DNA of 51,450 bases from a bacterium (GTDB lineage: Bacteria > Bacillota > Clostridia > Lachnospirales > Lachnospiraceae), in NCBI GenBank assembly GCA_028727105.1, contig JAQYOU010000090.1:1-51450 (forward strand), given 5' to 3'. Below the pieces are notes generated by a model. The model did not search any database and was not told the origin of the DNA. It worked only from the letters and a program-made list of their open reading frames with translations. A program made the translations under genes and the position numbers. Shown in pieces: positions 10,380 through 18,727 of the stretch; position 1 is the first letter of the stretch; each line of letters starts with the position of its first letter.

Positions 10380-12596
10380 TCAGCGGTTGGAAAATACCAG
10401 GATCTTTTTCTCCATTTTTTTTACGCGGACACTGCCCAGCGTCTTTGTGTTCTTCCACCGGATCCGATCGATCTCAAACGTCACATTCTCATACAACTTC
10501 GTTTCGACAACGGCACTGACCGCAGCGGTCCTTCGTTTTTCTTCCTCCAAAAGCTTCTGCTTACGCATCAGTTCGTCCATTTCCTTTTCCTTTGTATAGA
10601 TGGCACTCTCCACCTTTAAAAACAGTTCTATAGAGTTGCGCACCTCGGGCTGATACTTCTTCACAAACTCATCATGGGCGCGTGTCAGTGTTTCCATCTC
10701 CGCGCTCACATTTCTGACCTGCTCATTTAAGTCCAGCTCCTCTTTGCGCAAACGATCACTCACGCCAAGCTTGATGCAGGTCGACAGACCGGCCTGATTG
10801 CCAAGCCTGTTGGCACGAAGTCCCAGCTCTGCACAGGCTTCCCCGCCTACAAGACTTCCTTTTTTGCCCATCACGTCGATCTTTCCTCGTGCATAGAGCT
10901 CACAATTCATAAAATAATCTCCGTGAATGCTTCCGCCGGCATCGATCTTTACCGCCTCAAAGAAGCACCCGTTCACATCTCCTGCCGCACGGATCTCACC
11001 CGCACCGGATGCGTTCATTCCCTGTCGGATCATCACGCTGCCGCCGGAGCTGATAAATGCCGATTCCACAAAACCTCCCACCAGCACATCTCCGGCTGCA
11101 TAGATCCCGGCTCCGCTTCCGACATTTCCGCGGACACACACGTTACCATCAAAATGCACATCTCCGGTTGCCAAAGTAACCGAATCAACGGTCAAAAGAT
11201 TCCTAACGTCCATACGGATCTCAACGATCGTATCTGTTCCCGCATAATTTTCCGAATAGGTAACGACCCCGTCCAGATCCGCAACATAGGTCTTCCCGTC
11301 TGCCAGCCGGTGGAAGCCGTTTCCGGTCAGAATGCAAAGCTCTCTTCCCTTTCGCGCAGGAATCTCTTTTCCGGTCACCGTCATTCCGTTCGTACCATTT
11401 GTGGCAGGATGATACACGGCAAGCTTCTGTCCCTTTTTCACCTGCTCAAACCACTCCACATTGTGGTAATCGACATTGCCATCCTCCAGCACCTTCGGCG
11501 TACGCGCAACCTGCGTCCGGAAGAAATATTCATAGTAGCCGTCTGTTCCGTCGTGGGGCATGACACCGGACGCAACAAGAACATGGGTCCTCATCTCCTC
11601 TCCGGTAGTTATCCGGTCGATGGTATCATAACGGATACCGCTTACGATCCCACGTTTATTCAGCGCCTTTAACACCTCTACCCGCAGCGAGTCCTGTACA
11701 TCGCCGTACACATCCGCATAAGCTGCAGTGTTCTCTTCTGCCAGCTTAATGCGAACCGTTTCCGTTTCGTCGTCAGCGGGCAGCTCCGGTGTATCTCCGC
11801 AAACAGCCAGAGCCGGGTGCTCCTGCAGCGCAAGCCGTCGCTGCTGCATATCTGCAGCCGTATACATCAGGCTGCTGTAATAGGATACATCCAGACCCTC
11901 CTCCAGACCGAAGCGGATCTGGCGCATCTGCTCATAGCTGTAAAAATGATTACAATAGATCGATACATCCACCAAATGTTCCAGACCATAGCGGATCTCC
12001 CGCATCTGCTGCCAGTAGTAACAGGGATCTGCATACACCGAAACATCCACTCCATGCTCCAGTCCCAGACAGATCTCACGGATACAGACACCCCGGAAGT
12101 TCACATTCAGGTACGACTCGATGAGTATGTTCTTTTGCAGCGCCTCGCGGATGGCCTCCAGCTGCTCCGTGTCATATCCTTCATTGATATAAGGAACGAT
12201 CTTTACATTATTTTCTAAAGCAAGCCTCAGCTGTTTTAAGATACCGGACTCCAGATGCTGAAAGGGAGACAGATCGATCCCTGCACACAATCCCAGACGG
12301 ATCTGCTTCATCTTGTCATAGGTGATTTCAGGCGAAGCATACAATTCGATCGAAAGCTTCGCCATCAGGCCTTTCCGGATCTCTTCCATTTGAAACCAGT
12401 CATATTTGGGGTTGGCATAGGCACGGACGTCAAGCCCGGCAGCCAGCCCAAACCGGATCTGGCACATCTGGATCGCCAGAAACCTTCGGTCTGCATAGGC
12501 GCTCACATCTAAGCCTTCCTGCGCCCCCGCCTCGATCTCAGCGATCTGATCGGTTGTAAAGCCGTTATTAGCAAGCTGTGATCTGATTCTTTCCAT
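10380..12596 (-). CDS. FapA/DUF342-like protein with N-terminal 26-aa repeat array
   Basis: C-terminal half 'GLVGGEACAELGLRANRLGNQAG...' and 'GDVHFDGNVCVRGNVGSGAGIYAAGDVLVGGFVE' typical of FapA; N-term repeats 'QMRQIRFGLEEGLDVSYY'. Confidence 0.85.
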   Translation of the reverse strand: MERIRSQLANNGFTTDQIAEIEAGAQEGLDVSAYADRRFLAIQMCQIRFGLAAGLDVRAYANPKYDWFQMEEIRKGLMAKLSIELYASPEITYDKMKQIRLGLCAGIDLSPFQHLESGILKQLRLALENNVKIVPYINEGYDTEQLEAIREALQKNILIESYLNVNFRGVCIREICLGLEHGVDVSVYADPCYYWQQMREIRYGLEHLVDVSIYCNHFYSYEQMRQIRFGLEEGLDVSYYSSLMYTAADMQQRRLALQEHPALAVCGDTPELPADDETETVRIKLAEENTAAYADVYGDVQDSLRVEVLKALNKRGIVSGIRYDTIDRITTGEEMRTHVLVASGVMPHDGTDGYYEYFFRTQVARTPKVLEDGNVDYHNVEWFEQVKKGQKLAVYHPATNGTNGMTVTGKEIPARKGRELCILTGNGFHRLADGKTYVADLDGVVTYSENYAGTDTIVEIRMDVRNLLTVDSVTLATGDVHFDGNVCVRGNVGSGAGIYAAGDVLVGGFVESAFISSGGSVMIRQGMNASGAGEIRAAGDVNGCFFEAVKIDAGGSIHGDYFMNCELYARGKIDVMGKKGSLVGGEACAELGLRANRLGNQAGLSTCIKLGVSDRLRKEELDLNEQVRNVSAEMETLTRAHDEFVKKYQPEVRNSIELFLKVESAIYTKEKEMDELMRKQKLLEEEKRRTAAVSAVVETKLYENVTFEIDRIRWKNTKTLGSVRVKKMEKKILVFSNR
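11780..12560 (-). repeat. approximately 9-10 tandem 26-aa protein repeats, consensus (Y/F)xxxQMxxIRxGLExGLDVSxYAxP
   Basis: Read from translation: FTTDQIAEIEAGAQEGLDVSAYADRR / FLAIQMCQIRFGLAAGLDVRAYANPK / YDWFQMEEIRKGLMAKLSIELYASPE / ... / YSYEQMRQIRFGLEEGLDVSYYSSLM. Confidence 0.85.
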
Positions 12597-12616
12597 ACGT
12601 TCTTATTCTTTCACTG

Positions 12617-12988
12617 TTATTCTGCATCCTGCAGCTGTCTGATGGCACCGATGACTGCCTGGTATTCTGCCGTCACCTGCTCAAACTGTGCTTCACAAAG
12701 CGCCTCATCCACCGGGATGGTCTCCCATTTGCGAAGTGTTTCTGTCAATCCTTCGGTCGCCTGACTCAGTCTGTCGAAGCTTAAGTTCTGGCTGACTCCC
12801 TTCAGTGTGTGAACCGCCCGGAAGGCATCCCCATGGTTTTTTTGTGCCACTGCCTCTGCCAGTCTTTCATAGCTGGTATCAGCCAAAAACTTGATGACCA
12901 GACGTTTGATCAGATCATCCTTCATCAAACGTGACTTCACATCCTCGTAGTTCCCTCCAAAAGCTGCATAACACGCGTCTATCTGCAT
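12617..12988 (-). CDS. HPt domain protein
   Basis: 'DAFRAVHTLKGVSQNLSFDRLSQATEGLTETLR' is the HPt phosphoacceptor helix (AHxLKG). Confidence 0.85.
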   Translation of the reverse strand: MQIDACYAAFGGNYEDVKSRLMKDDLIKRLVIKFLADTSYERLAEAVAQKNHGDAFRAVHTLKGVSQNLSFDRLSQATEGLTETLRKWETIPVDEALCEAQFEQVTAEYQAVIGAIRQLQDAE

Positions 12989-13084
12989 AACATGATTCTC
13001 CTTTTTTGACAAATATTTCAAATTAATGATAACAGTCTTTATTTCTCTTTTCAATACTCCCTCGCATTTGTCACGAATGGTGAC

Positions 13085-13148
13085 ATGACATTATTGTGTC
13101 ATTTCAGATGACATTTTTATTGCGTAACAATGGAGTTTTTACTATAAT
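13085..13148 (+). promoter_or_regulatory. sigma-A-like promoter with upstream ATGACA/TGTCAT dyad
   Basis: TTGCGT (13120-13125), 17-bp spacer, TATAAT (13143-13148); ATGACA-N6-TGTCAT at 13085-13102 and a third ATGACA at 13108-13113. Confidence 0.65.
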
Positions 13149-13185
13149 AAAGACATAAATGAAAACACTTCAGGAGGGATTCACA

Positions 13186-14706
13186 ATGCAATTTTCAGCG
13201 AAACTGAATTTTTTAATGAAGATCACAAATACTTCGAACAAAGAACTTGCAGATGGCATTTCTGTTGACCGGTCACTGATCAGTCTGCTTCGAAACGGAA
13301 AACGGAAAACTCCGCGGAACCGTGAGCACATCCATCATATGGCACATTTTTTTGCCAGGCGCTGCTCCGCAGATTTCCAGTTTCATGCCCTTTCCGAAAT
13401 GCTGGAAAAGCCGGAGCTTAGAAATCACACCTCCGTGGAAGAATGGACGGATCAGCTATATCAATGGCTTTTGGGGGACAGCCCGGTATTAGAGCGTGTG
13501 CTTGAGAATGTCGCCACGCCCTTGCCGCTTCCCATGGAGCAAACAGACAACGGCAGCACACCTGATGTTCCGCATCTACTGACCGGGCAGACACAGTTTT
13601 ATTATGGAAACGCAGAAAAACGGGAGGCCACACGCCAGATCATTCGGATTGCCAGAACACTGGATCTGCAAACCGCGTCCTGCATTTATTTTATCTCTGA
13701 CGTAAATTTAGAGTGGCTGTTTGAAGATTATGCGTTCATGCAGGAGTTTTCCGCAGCACTGTCCTCGATCTTCAAGAAAGGGATACAGCTCTACCATATC
13801 ATGCCCTCCCTGAATTTTATGAACCGCTATGTGGAATCACTGCGCTACTGGCTGCCCATCTATGCATCCGGTCAGGCAAAGGTATATTACTACCCAAGAC
13901 TTCGGGACAATCTGTACCGCCGCAGTCTCATCATCATTCCCGGACACTGCGTTCAGACAACCGTAAGTATCGGCGACGAGACGGATCTGATCACCGTCAA
14001 CTCTACCGACTTAAAGCTGGTCAACGCTTATGCAACACAATTTCAACAGGAGCTGGCGCTGTGCCGGCCGGCACTGATCTCGCACAGGGATCCGGAGGAA
14101 TTTATCTCTTGTTTTCGCGAGCTGCTATATGATAACAGCCCGGTCATCCACAAGGTCTCCAAGCCCTCCCCGTACACATTGCCCCGGGAAATATTGGACA
14201 GCTATATCAGCAATACCCCGGATTCGATCTGGAAAAAAACACTGGAGATGGATGTTGAAGATGCAGAATTATTCGAAAAAAAAATCGCACGCACCGGGTT
14301 TATCGAACTCTGTCCCCTTGCAACCGCAGAAGACATCCGGGCCGGAAAGGTACTGTTTGCCACAGACTACGAGATACAGGATGACCATCCTGTTTATACA
14401 CCGGAAACCTATGCCCGGCATCTGGAGCACATCCTTGAGCTGATGGACAAGTACGATAATTTTCATTTTGTACCGGTGAAGCCGTCCGAACGCCAGGACT
14501 ATAACCTGTTTGCCAGTGAATCCGGTCTCACGCTTCTGATCAGCAATACGCTCCCGCCATTTATGCTGGAGATCCGACGCCCGGAGCTGTCACAGGCATG
14601 TCACGAATATCTGATGCGCATGGCTGACCTGGTGGGCTACACCGGCATCCGTCGTGCAAAGATCCGCATGCGGATCAAAGAACTAATACAGGAGCTGCGA
14701 AATTAG
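13186..14706 (+). CDS. XRE-type HTH transcriptional regulator with large C-terminal domain
   Basis: MQFSAKLNFLMKITNTSNKELADGISVDRSLISLLRNGKRKTPRNRE; start moved to internal Met after aggaggg. Confidence 0.8.
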   Translation: MQFSAKLNFLMKITNTSNKELADGISVDRSLISLLRNGKRKTPRNREHIHHMAHFFARRCSADFQFHALSEMLEKPELRNHTSVEEWTDQLYQWLLGDSPVLERVLENVATPLPLPMEQTDNGSTPDVPHLLTGQTQFYYGNAEKREATRQIIRIARTLDLQTASCIYFISDVNLEWLFEDYAFMQEFSAALSSIFKKGIQLYHIMPSLNFMNRYVESLRYWLPIYASGQAKVYYYPRLRDNLYRRSLIIIPGHCVQTTVSIGDETDLITVNSTDLKLVNAYATQFQQELALCRPALISHRDPEEFISCFRELLYDNSPVIHKVSKPSPYTLPREILDSYISNTPDSIWKKTLEMDVEDAELFEKKIARTGFIELCPLATAEDIRAGKVLFATDYEIQDDHPVYTPETYARHLEHILELMDKYDNFHFVPVKPSERQDYNLFASESGLTLLISNTLPPFMLEIRRPELSQACHEYLMRMADLVGYTGIRRAKIRMRIKELIQELRN

Positions 14707-14725
14707 CAGCTCCTGTCCTTTTTTA
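14687..14725. terminator. intrinsic terminator overlapping the stop codon of the XRE gene
   Basis: acaggagctgc-gaaatta-gcagctcctgt-ccttttttat. Confidence 0.85.
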
Positions 14726-14749
14726 TCCGGTATTCGATGATTCTTTTGA

Positions 14750-15847
14750 CTATCTCTTTACACGTGCTCCTGCACCGTTCATGATAGCCTCAACCTCTTT
14801 TTTACTTGCCATGGTGGTATCACCGGGAGTAGTCATTGCCAGTGCACCGTGAGCAGCGCCATAGTTTACAGCCTTCTGTGCATCCTCGGTGGTCATCAGA
14901 CCGTAGATCAGGCCTGATGCAAAAGAATCACCGCCGCCGACACGATCCATGATCTCAAGACCCTTGTACTCATTTGAGTGATAGATTTCTCCATCTGCCC
15001 AGCAGATCGCGCTCCAGTCGTTCACAGTTGCAGTCTTTACCTCACGAAGTGTGGTTGCAACAGCCTTGAAGTTCGGGTAAACCTCTGCGGCATGATTGAT
15101 CATCTTCTTGTAGCCGTCTAAGTTTAACTCCTTTAAGTTCTCGTCATTTCCTTCGATCTCGAAACCAAGACATGCAGTGAAGTCTTCCTCGTTTCCGATC
15201 ATAACATCCACATATTTTGCGATCTCTTTGTTTACTTCCTGTGCCTTCTCAAGTCCGCCGATGGCGCTCCACATAGAAGGACGATAGTTCAGATCGTAAG
15301 AAACGATGGTTCCATACTTCTTTGCCGTTTTGATGGCTGCCAGAACAGTCTCACAGGACTGCTCGGATAAAGCAGCATAGATTCCGCCGGTATGCAGCCA
15401 GCGAACACCCAGAGTTCCAAAAATATATTCAAAGTCAAAATCCTCCGGAGTTGCCTTGGAGATCGCGGTATTTGCACGGTCAGAGCATCCGACTGCTCCG
15501 CGGATACCAAAGCCTCTCTCCGTAAAGTTCAAGCCGTTACGGCAAACTCTTCCGATTCCGTCTGTCTTCATCCACTTGATCAGAGATGTATCCACACCGC
15601 CCTGAAGGATGAAATCCTCCATCAGCATTCCTACTTCGTTGTCTGCAAATGCGGTGATCACAGCTGTCTTCAGGCCGAAGCAGCGTCTTAAGCCGCGGAC
15701 TACGTTGTACTCTCCGCCGCCTTCCCATGCGCGGAAGCTTCTTGCGGTACGGATTCGGCCCTCACCGGGATCCAGTCTCAGCATAACTTCTCCGAGAGAT
15801 ACAGCGTCAAATGTGCACTCACTTGCGGGTTTTAAATTCAGATTCAT
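14750..15847 (-). CDS. kdgK: PfkB-family sugar kinase, 2-dehydro-3-deoxygluconokinase-like
   Basis: 'FDAVSLGEVMLRLDPGEGRIRTARSFRAWEGGGEYNVVRGLRRCFG ... DRVGGGDSFASGLIYGL' PfkB signatures. Confidence 0.82.
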   Translation of the reverse strand: MNLNLKPASECTFDAVSLGEVMLRLDPGEGRIRTARSFRAWEGGGEYNVVRGLRRCFGLKTAVITAFADNEVGMLMEDFILQGGVDTSLIKWMKTDGIGRVCRNGLNFTERGFGIRGAVGCSDRANTAISKATPEDFDFEYIFGTLGVRWLHTGGIYAALSEQSCETVLAAIKTAKKYGTIVSYDLNYRPSMWSAIGGLEKAQEVNKEIAKYVDVMIGNEEDFTACLGFEIEGNDENLKELNLDGYKKMINHAAEVYPNFKAVATTLREVKTATVNDWSAICWADGEIYHSNEYKGLEIMDRVGGGDSFASGLIYGLMTTEDAQKAVNYGAAHGALAMTTPGDTTMASKKEVEAIMNGAGARVKR

Positions 15848-15958
15848 GATGTTCCTCCTTGTGTTGGTTTTATACATTTTGTTTTTTATAGAATCTTATT
15901 TCTTGGGACCTGACAGTCAGTGTCCGGCCTGTTTCAAACAGTTTTTTCTACCTATGAG

Positions 15959-16480
15959 TTATTGTAGCACATCTAACATGTTAGTCAAGATGTTTCTATC
16001 TCGTTTCTCACATTTCTGTAAAATTTTGCAGCCGTTTCTATCGTTTGATATCGTAATTCCTATTTCAGCCCCCACTGTCCATGATGATATGCCACATTGA
16101 TTCCCGCAGAACTCACACTCATGGTGTTCAGCCTTTTGCAAGGTCTGTGAGACCGCACAGTTTTCGCACTGCTCCCCACAGGAGATGCGATACATACTTT
16201 TTCGGTCAATGGCACCGATCTCCTCCAGCAGATTCACCATCCGGTAAACGGTGGCTGCACCAATTCCCTCATCAATGGAAGATGCTTTATAGTAGATCTC
16301 CTTACAACAGGCACATTCCTCATTTAAGATGACATCCAGCAAGATCCGGCGCTGTCTGGTGATCCGGAAGCCCTGTTCCCGCAATCTCTGCATGACGATC
16401 TCCCGCTGCATATTTGTCCGGTGAAAATGATCTGTCTCCCGTTCCTTTTTTCTAACCGATGTATGAACCATATGCTTCAT
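15959..16480 (-). CDS. Fur-family transcriptional regulator, cysteine-rich variant
   Basis: 'RLREQGFRITRQRRILLDVIL...IGAATVYRMVNLLEEIGAIDR...AEHHECEFCGNQCG'. Confidence 0.8.
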   Translation of the reverse strand: MKHMVHTSVRKKERETDHFHRTNMQREIVMQRLREQGFRITRQRRILLDVILNEECACCKEIYYKASSIDEGIGAATVYRMVNLLEEIGAIDRKSMYRISCGEQCENCAVSQTLQKAEHHECEFCGNQCGISSWTVGAEIGITISNDRNGCKILQKCEKRDRNILTNMLDVLQ

Positions 16481-16492
16481 CTCCTGTTATAC

Positions 16493-17065
16493 TCACGCAC
16501 AGACAGTCATCTGTACAAGCGCCCGGCCGCATGAAAAACAATGCTGGTAAATTTCCGCGCACTTTTTATATTTACAGAATAACTTCTCTTCCTCTTTTTC
16601 ATCACCGTAGACCTTCCACATGCCGCAGCACTTGCAGTTCTCACCCTTGTTTTCGATAAATCCCCGCACATCCTTCATGGGATACCCCAAAAACACACCG
16701 ATCTCATGCGGAAAACATGAGTGTTCATCCAAAAGCCGTGTTTTCAAATGCAGGATGCACGCCTCGACGCTCATGTCCTGATAGCCGTATTCCGACAACA
16801 GGTCTATGACTTCCTGCCGGATCAGTGTCTCGCGCAGATGGCTGAGGCGATACACGTACACCAGCGCAGCCTTTTCATCCCATCGCAGGATCTCGACATA
16901 CACACCCCGCCCGTTTAACAGCCGGTTCACCCCGTCCAGCTCATCCATCACATGACTTCTGTCCTGATAAAAATGTCGGAATAAGCCTGCGGTCTTCATG
17001 CCCGCCAGTGTCGGAGCACAGTGTGATACGATTCCCTTCTCCAAGCTGTTGTTAACCATGGGCAT
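16493..17065 (-). CDS. DUF3793 family protein
   Basis: MPMVNNSLEKGIVSHCAPTLAGMKTAGLF...EIGVFLGYPMKDVRGFI...GMWKVYGDEKEEEKLFCKYKKC; start 1 nt after flavodoxin stop. Confidence 0.8.
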   Translation of the reverse strand: MPMVNNSLEKGIVSHCAPTLAGMKTAGLFRHFYQDRSHVMDELDGVNRLLNGRGVYVEILRWDEKAALVYVYRLSHLRETLIRQEVIDLLSEYGYQDMSVEACILHLKTRLLDEHSCFPHEIGVFLGYPMKDVRGFIENKGENCKCCGMWKVYGDEKEEEKLFCKYKKCAEIYQHCFSCGRALVQMTVCA

Positions 17066-17066
17066 C

Positions 17067-17498
17067 TTACACTGCTGCAAGCTGTTTTCCAAGGCTCTCA
17101 CACTCAGCCAGCGCCGCTTCGTCCGGTGCTTCCTGGCAGATCACACCCTCACCGTTTAACACCTTTGCTCCGCAGCCGTTCATGCGGTCTACCCAGTCAC
17201 GCATCCACTGTCCATCGCCCCATCCATAGGATCCGAACAAGCCGATGGTCTTTCCGGATGCGATTGCTTCCACTTCACAGACAAAAGGCTCCATCTCGGA
17301 TTCCTCCAGCACTTCTGCTCCCATCGCCGGACATCCCAGTGCAAAGCCTGCCGCATCTTTGAAATCCTCCACAGAAACCGTTCCCACCGGGACAACGACT
17401 GCCTCTTTTCCTGCATCTGTGATCCCCTTACCGACAGCCTCTGCCATCGCCTGCGTGTTTCCTGACTGTGTCCAATAAATAACATAAACTTTATCCAT
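17067..17498 (-). CDS. flavodoxin
   Basis: 143 aa, 'VYVIYWTQSGNTQAMAEAVGKGI' FMN-binding P-loop. Confidence 0.9.
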   Translation of the reverse strand: MDKVYVIYWTQSGNTQAMAEAVGKGITDAGKEAVVVPVGTVSVEDFKDAAGFALGCPAMGAEVLEESEMEPFVCEVEAIASGKTIGLFGSYGWGDGQWMRDWVDRMNGCGAKVLNGEGVICQEAPDEAALAECESLGKQLAAV

Positions 17499-17534
17499 GA
17501 TAATTTCCTCCTTGATGTATATTAGTCTCTTTAT

Positions 17535-17550
17535 GTTAGCCTCGCCTAAC
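17535..17550. promoter_or_regulatory. GTTAG-N6-CTAAC dyad upstream of flavodoxin operon
   Basis: gttagcctcgcctaac; resembles DtxR/IdeR-like iron boxes. Confidence 0.65.
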
Positions 17551-17582
17551 CTCGATTAGAATATCATAACTTTGTAATAGAA

Positions 17583-18648
17583 TCAAGTAGGCTTATGGAG
17601 AAAAATTCTCATTTATAAAGAACAGATCATTTCCGTCGGAGCATCCGGCGGCGGACAGATGAGCTCTGCCTTAGGGGCTACCGGAAATATGGAGGAATAT
17701 TATCCATATTTATACGAGGCAGGTGCAATCGGTGTAACTTACGATGAAACTACAGATACTTACAATAGCAAATATGATGATTCTGTATATGGTGCTATGG
17801 CATACTGTCCGATCGCAGACATTGAAAATGCAGATTTAGCCTATGCATGGATGTGTTATGACTCTACCGTAAATGAAAATGGCGAATTATCTGAAACAGC
17901 AGGTTCGTATAAATTCACGGATTTTCAGTTAGCACTGCAGGAAGACGCCGCTTATGCCTTTGCTGAATATATCAATTCTTTAAATCTTACGGATGAAAAT
18001 GGAAATCAGTTATCCTTTGCTGAAAACGAGGATGGCACTTTAAACCTGAGAGCAGGCACCTATTATGATGCGATCCTCAGAAATATTAACGATGTCTCGC
18101 CTGATCAAGTCATTGATCTTGCAAGTTTTATTACCGATACAGGTCTGGTACGAAATAAGGATATTCCGGGATTTGATGCATTTGATATGAATGCTGAAAA
18201 TGATGCATTTGGTACAAGCGATACGAATGCCGTTCATTTTTCTGCATCAATTGCACAATTACTCAAAGACAATTATGAAACATATGAAAAATTAGACGGC
18301 TTTGATCCGGAACAGATCGGTCTTTACATCCAGAATGCATTGACCGGTGAAGAAGCAGGCAAAATCGCAGAACAGACCTATCTTGTAAACGGAACACACA
18401 TTATGCTGGATGTTGCAGCCAAAACACAGGACGCAGATATTGCAAAATACTGGAGGGTCCGCAGCGGAACAGCGGACCCTCATACATCCTTTTCTGTCGG
18501 CTACAATATCGCTATCGCCGCGCAAATGGCGGGCTCAGAAGCGGATTATTCCCTTGTATGGGCAATGGGTCATGGCAGCAATGAAGGTACAACTACCGGA
18601 ACATTGGTAGACTGGGTCAAGGAAATATGTACCTCTTCACCCATGTAA
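17583..18648 (+). pseudogene. 5'-truncated tannase/feruloyl-esterase-like alpha/beta hydrolase
   Basis: In-frame coding begins without ATG or signal peptide (…EQIISVGASGGGQMSSALGATGN…) and carries the GxSGGG nucleophile elbow and C-terminal 'YWRVRSGTADPHTS...VWAMGHG'; N-terminal portion absent. Confidence 0.7.
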
Positions 18649-18679
18649 ATAATTCCGCTTTTTTCATATATGAAAAAGG

Positions 18680-18703
18680 AGAGGCCCTATGACCTCTCCT
18701 TCC
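18680..18703 (-). terminator. terminator-like hairpin downstream of kinase-like gene
   Basis: ggagaggccctatgacctctcc flanked by an A-run on the + strand (U-run on the - strand). Confidence 0.65.
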
Positions 18704-18727
18704 CTCAGTTATTTAAGAAACGCTATA

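Noticed and set aside
18452-18481. Inverted repeat gagggtccgc...gcggaccctc within the esterase remnant
   Set aside because: Lies in a conserved protein segment (WRVRSGTADPHTS); probably coincidental coding constraint, with no U-run after it.
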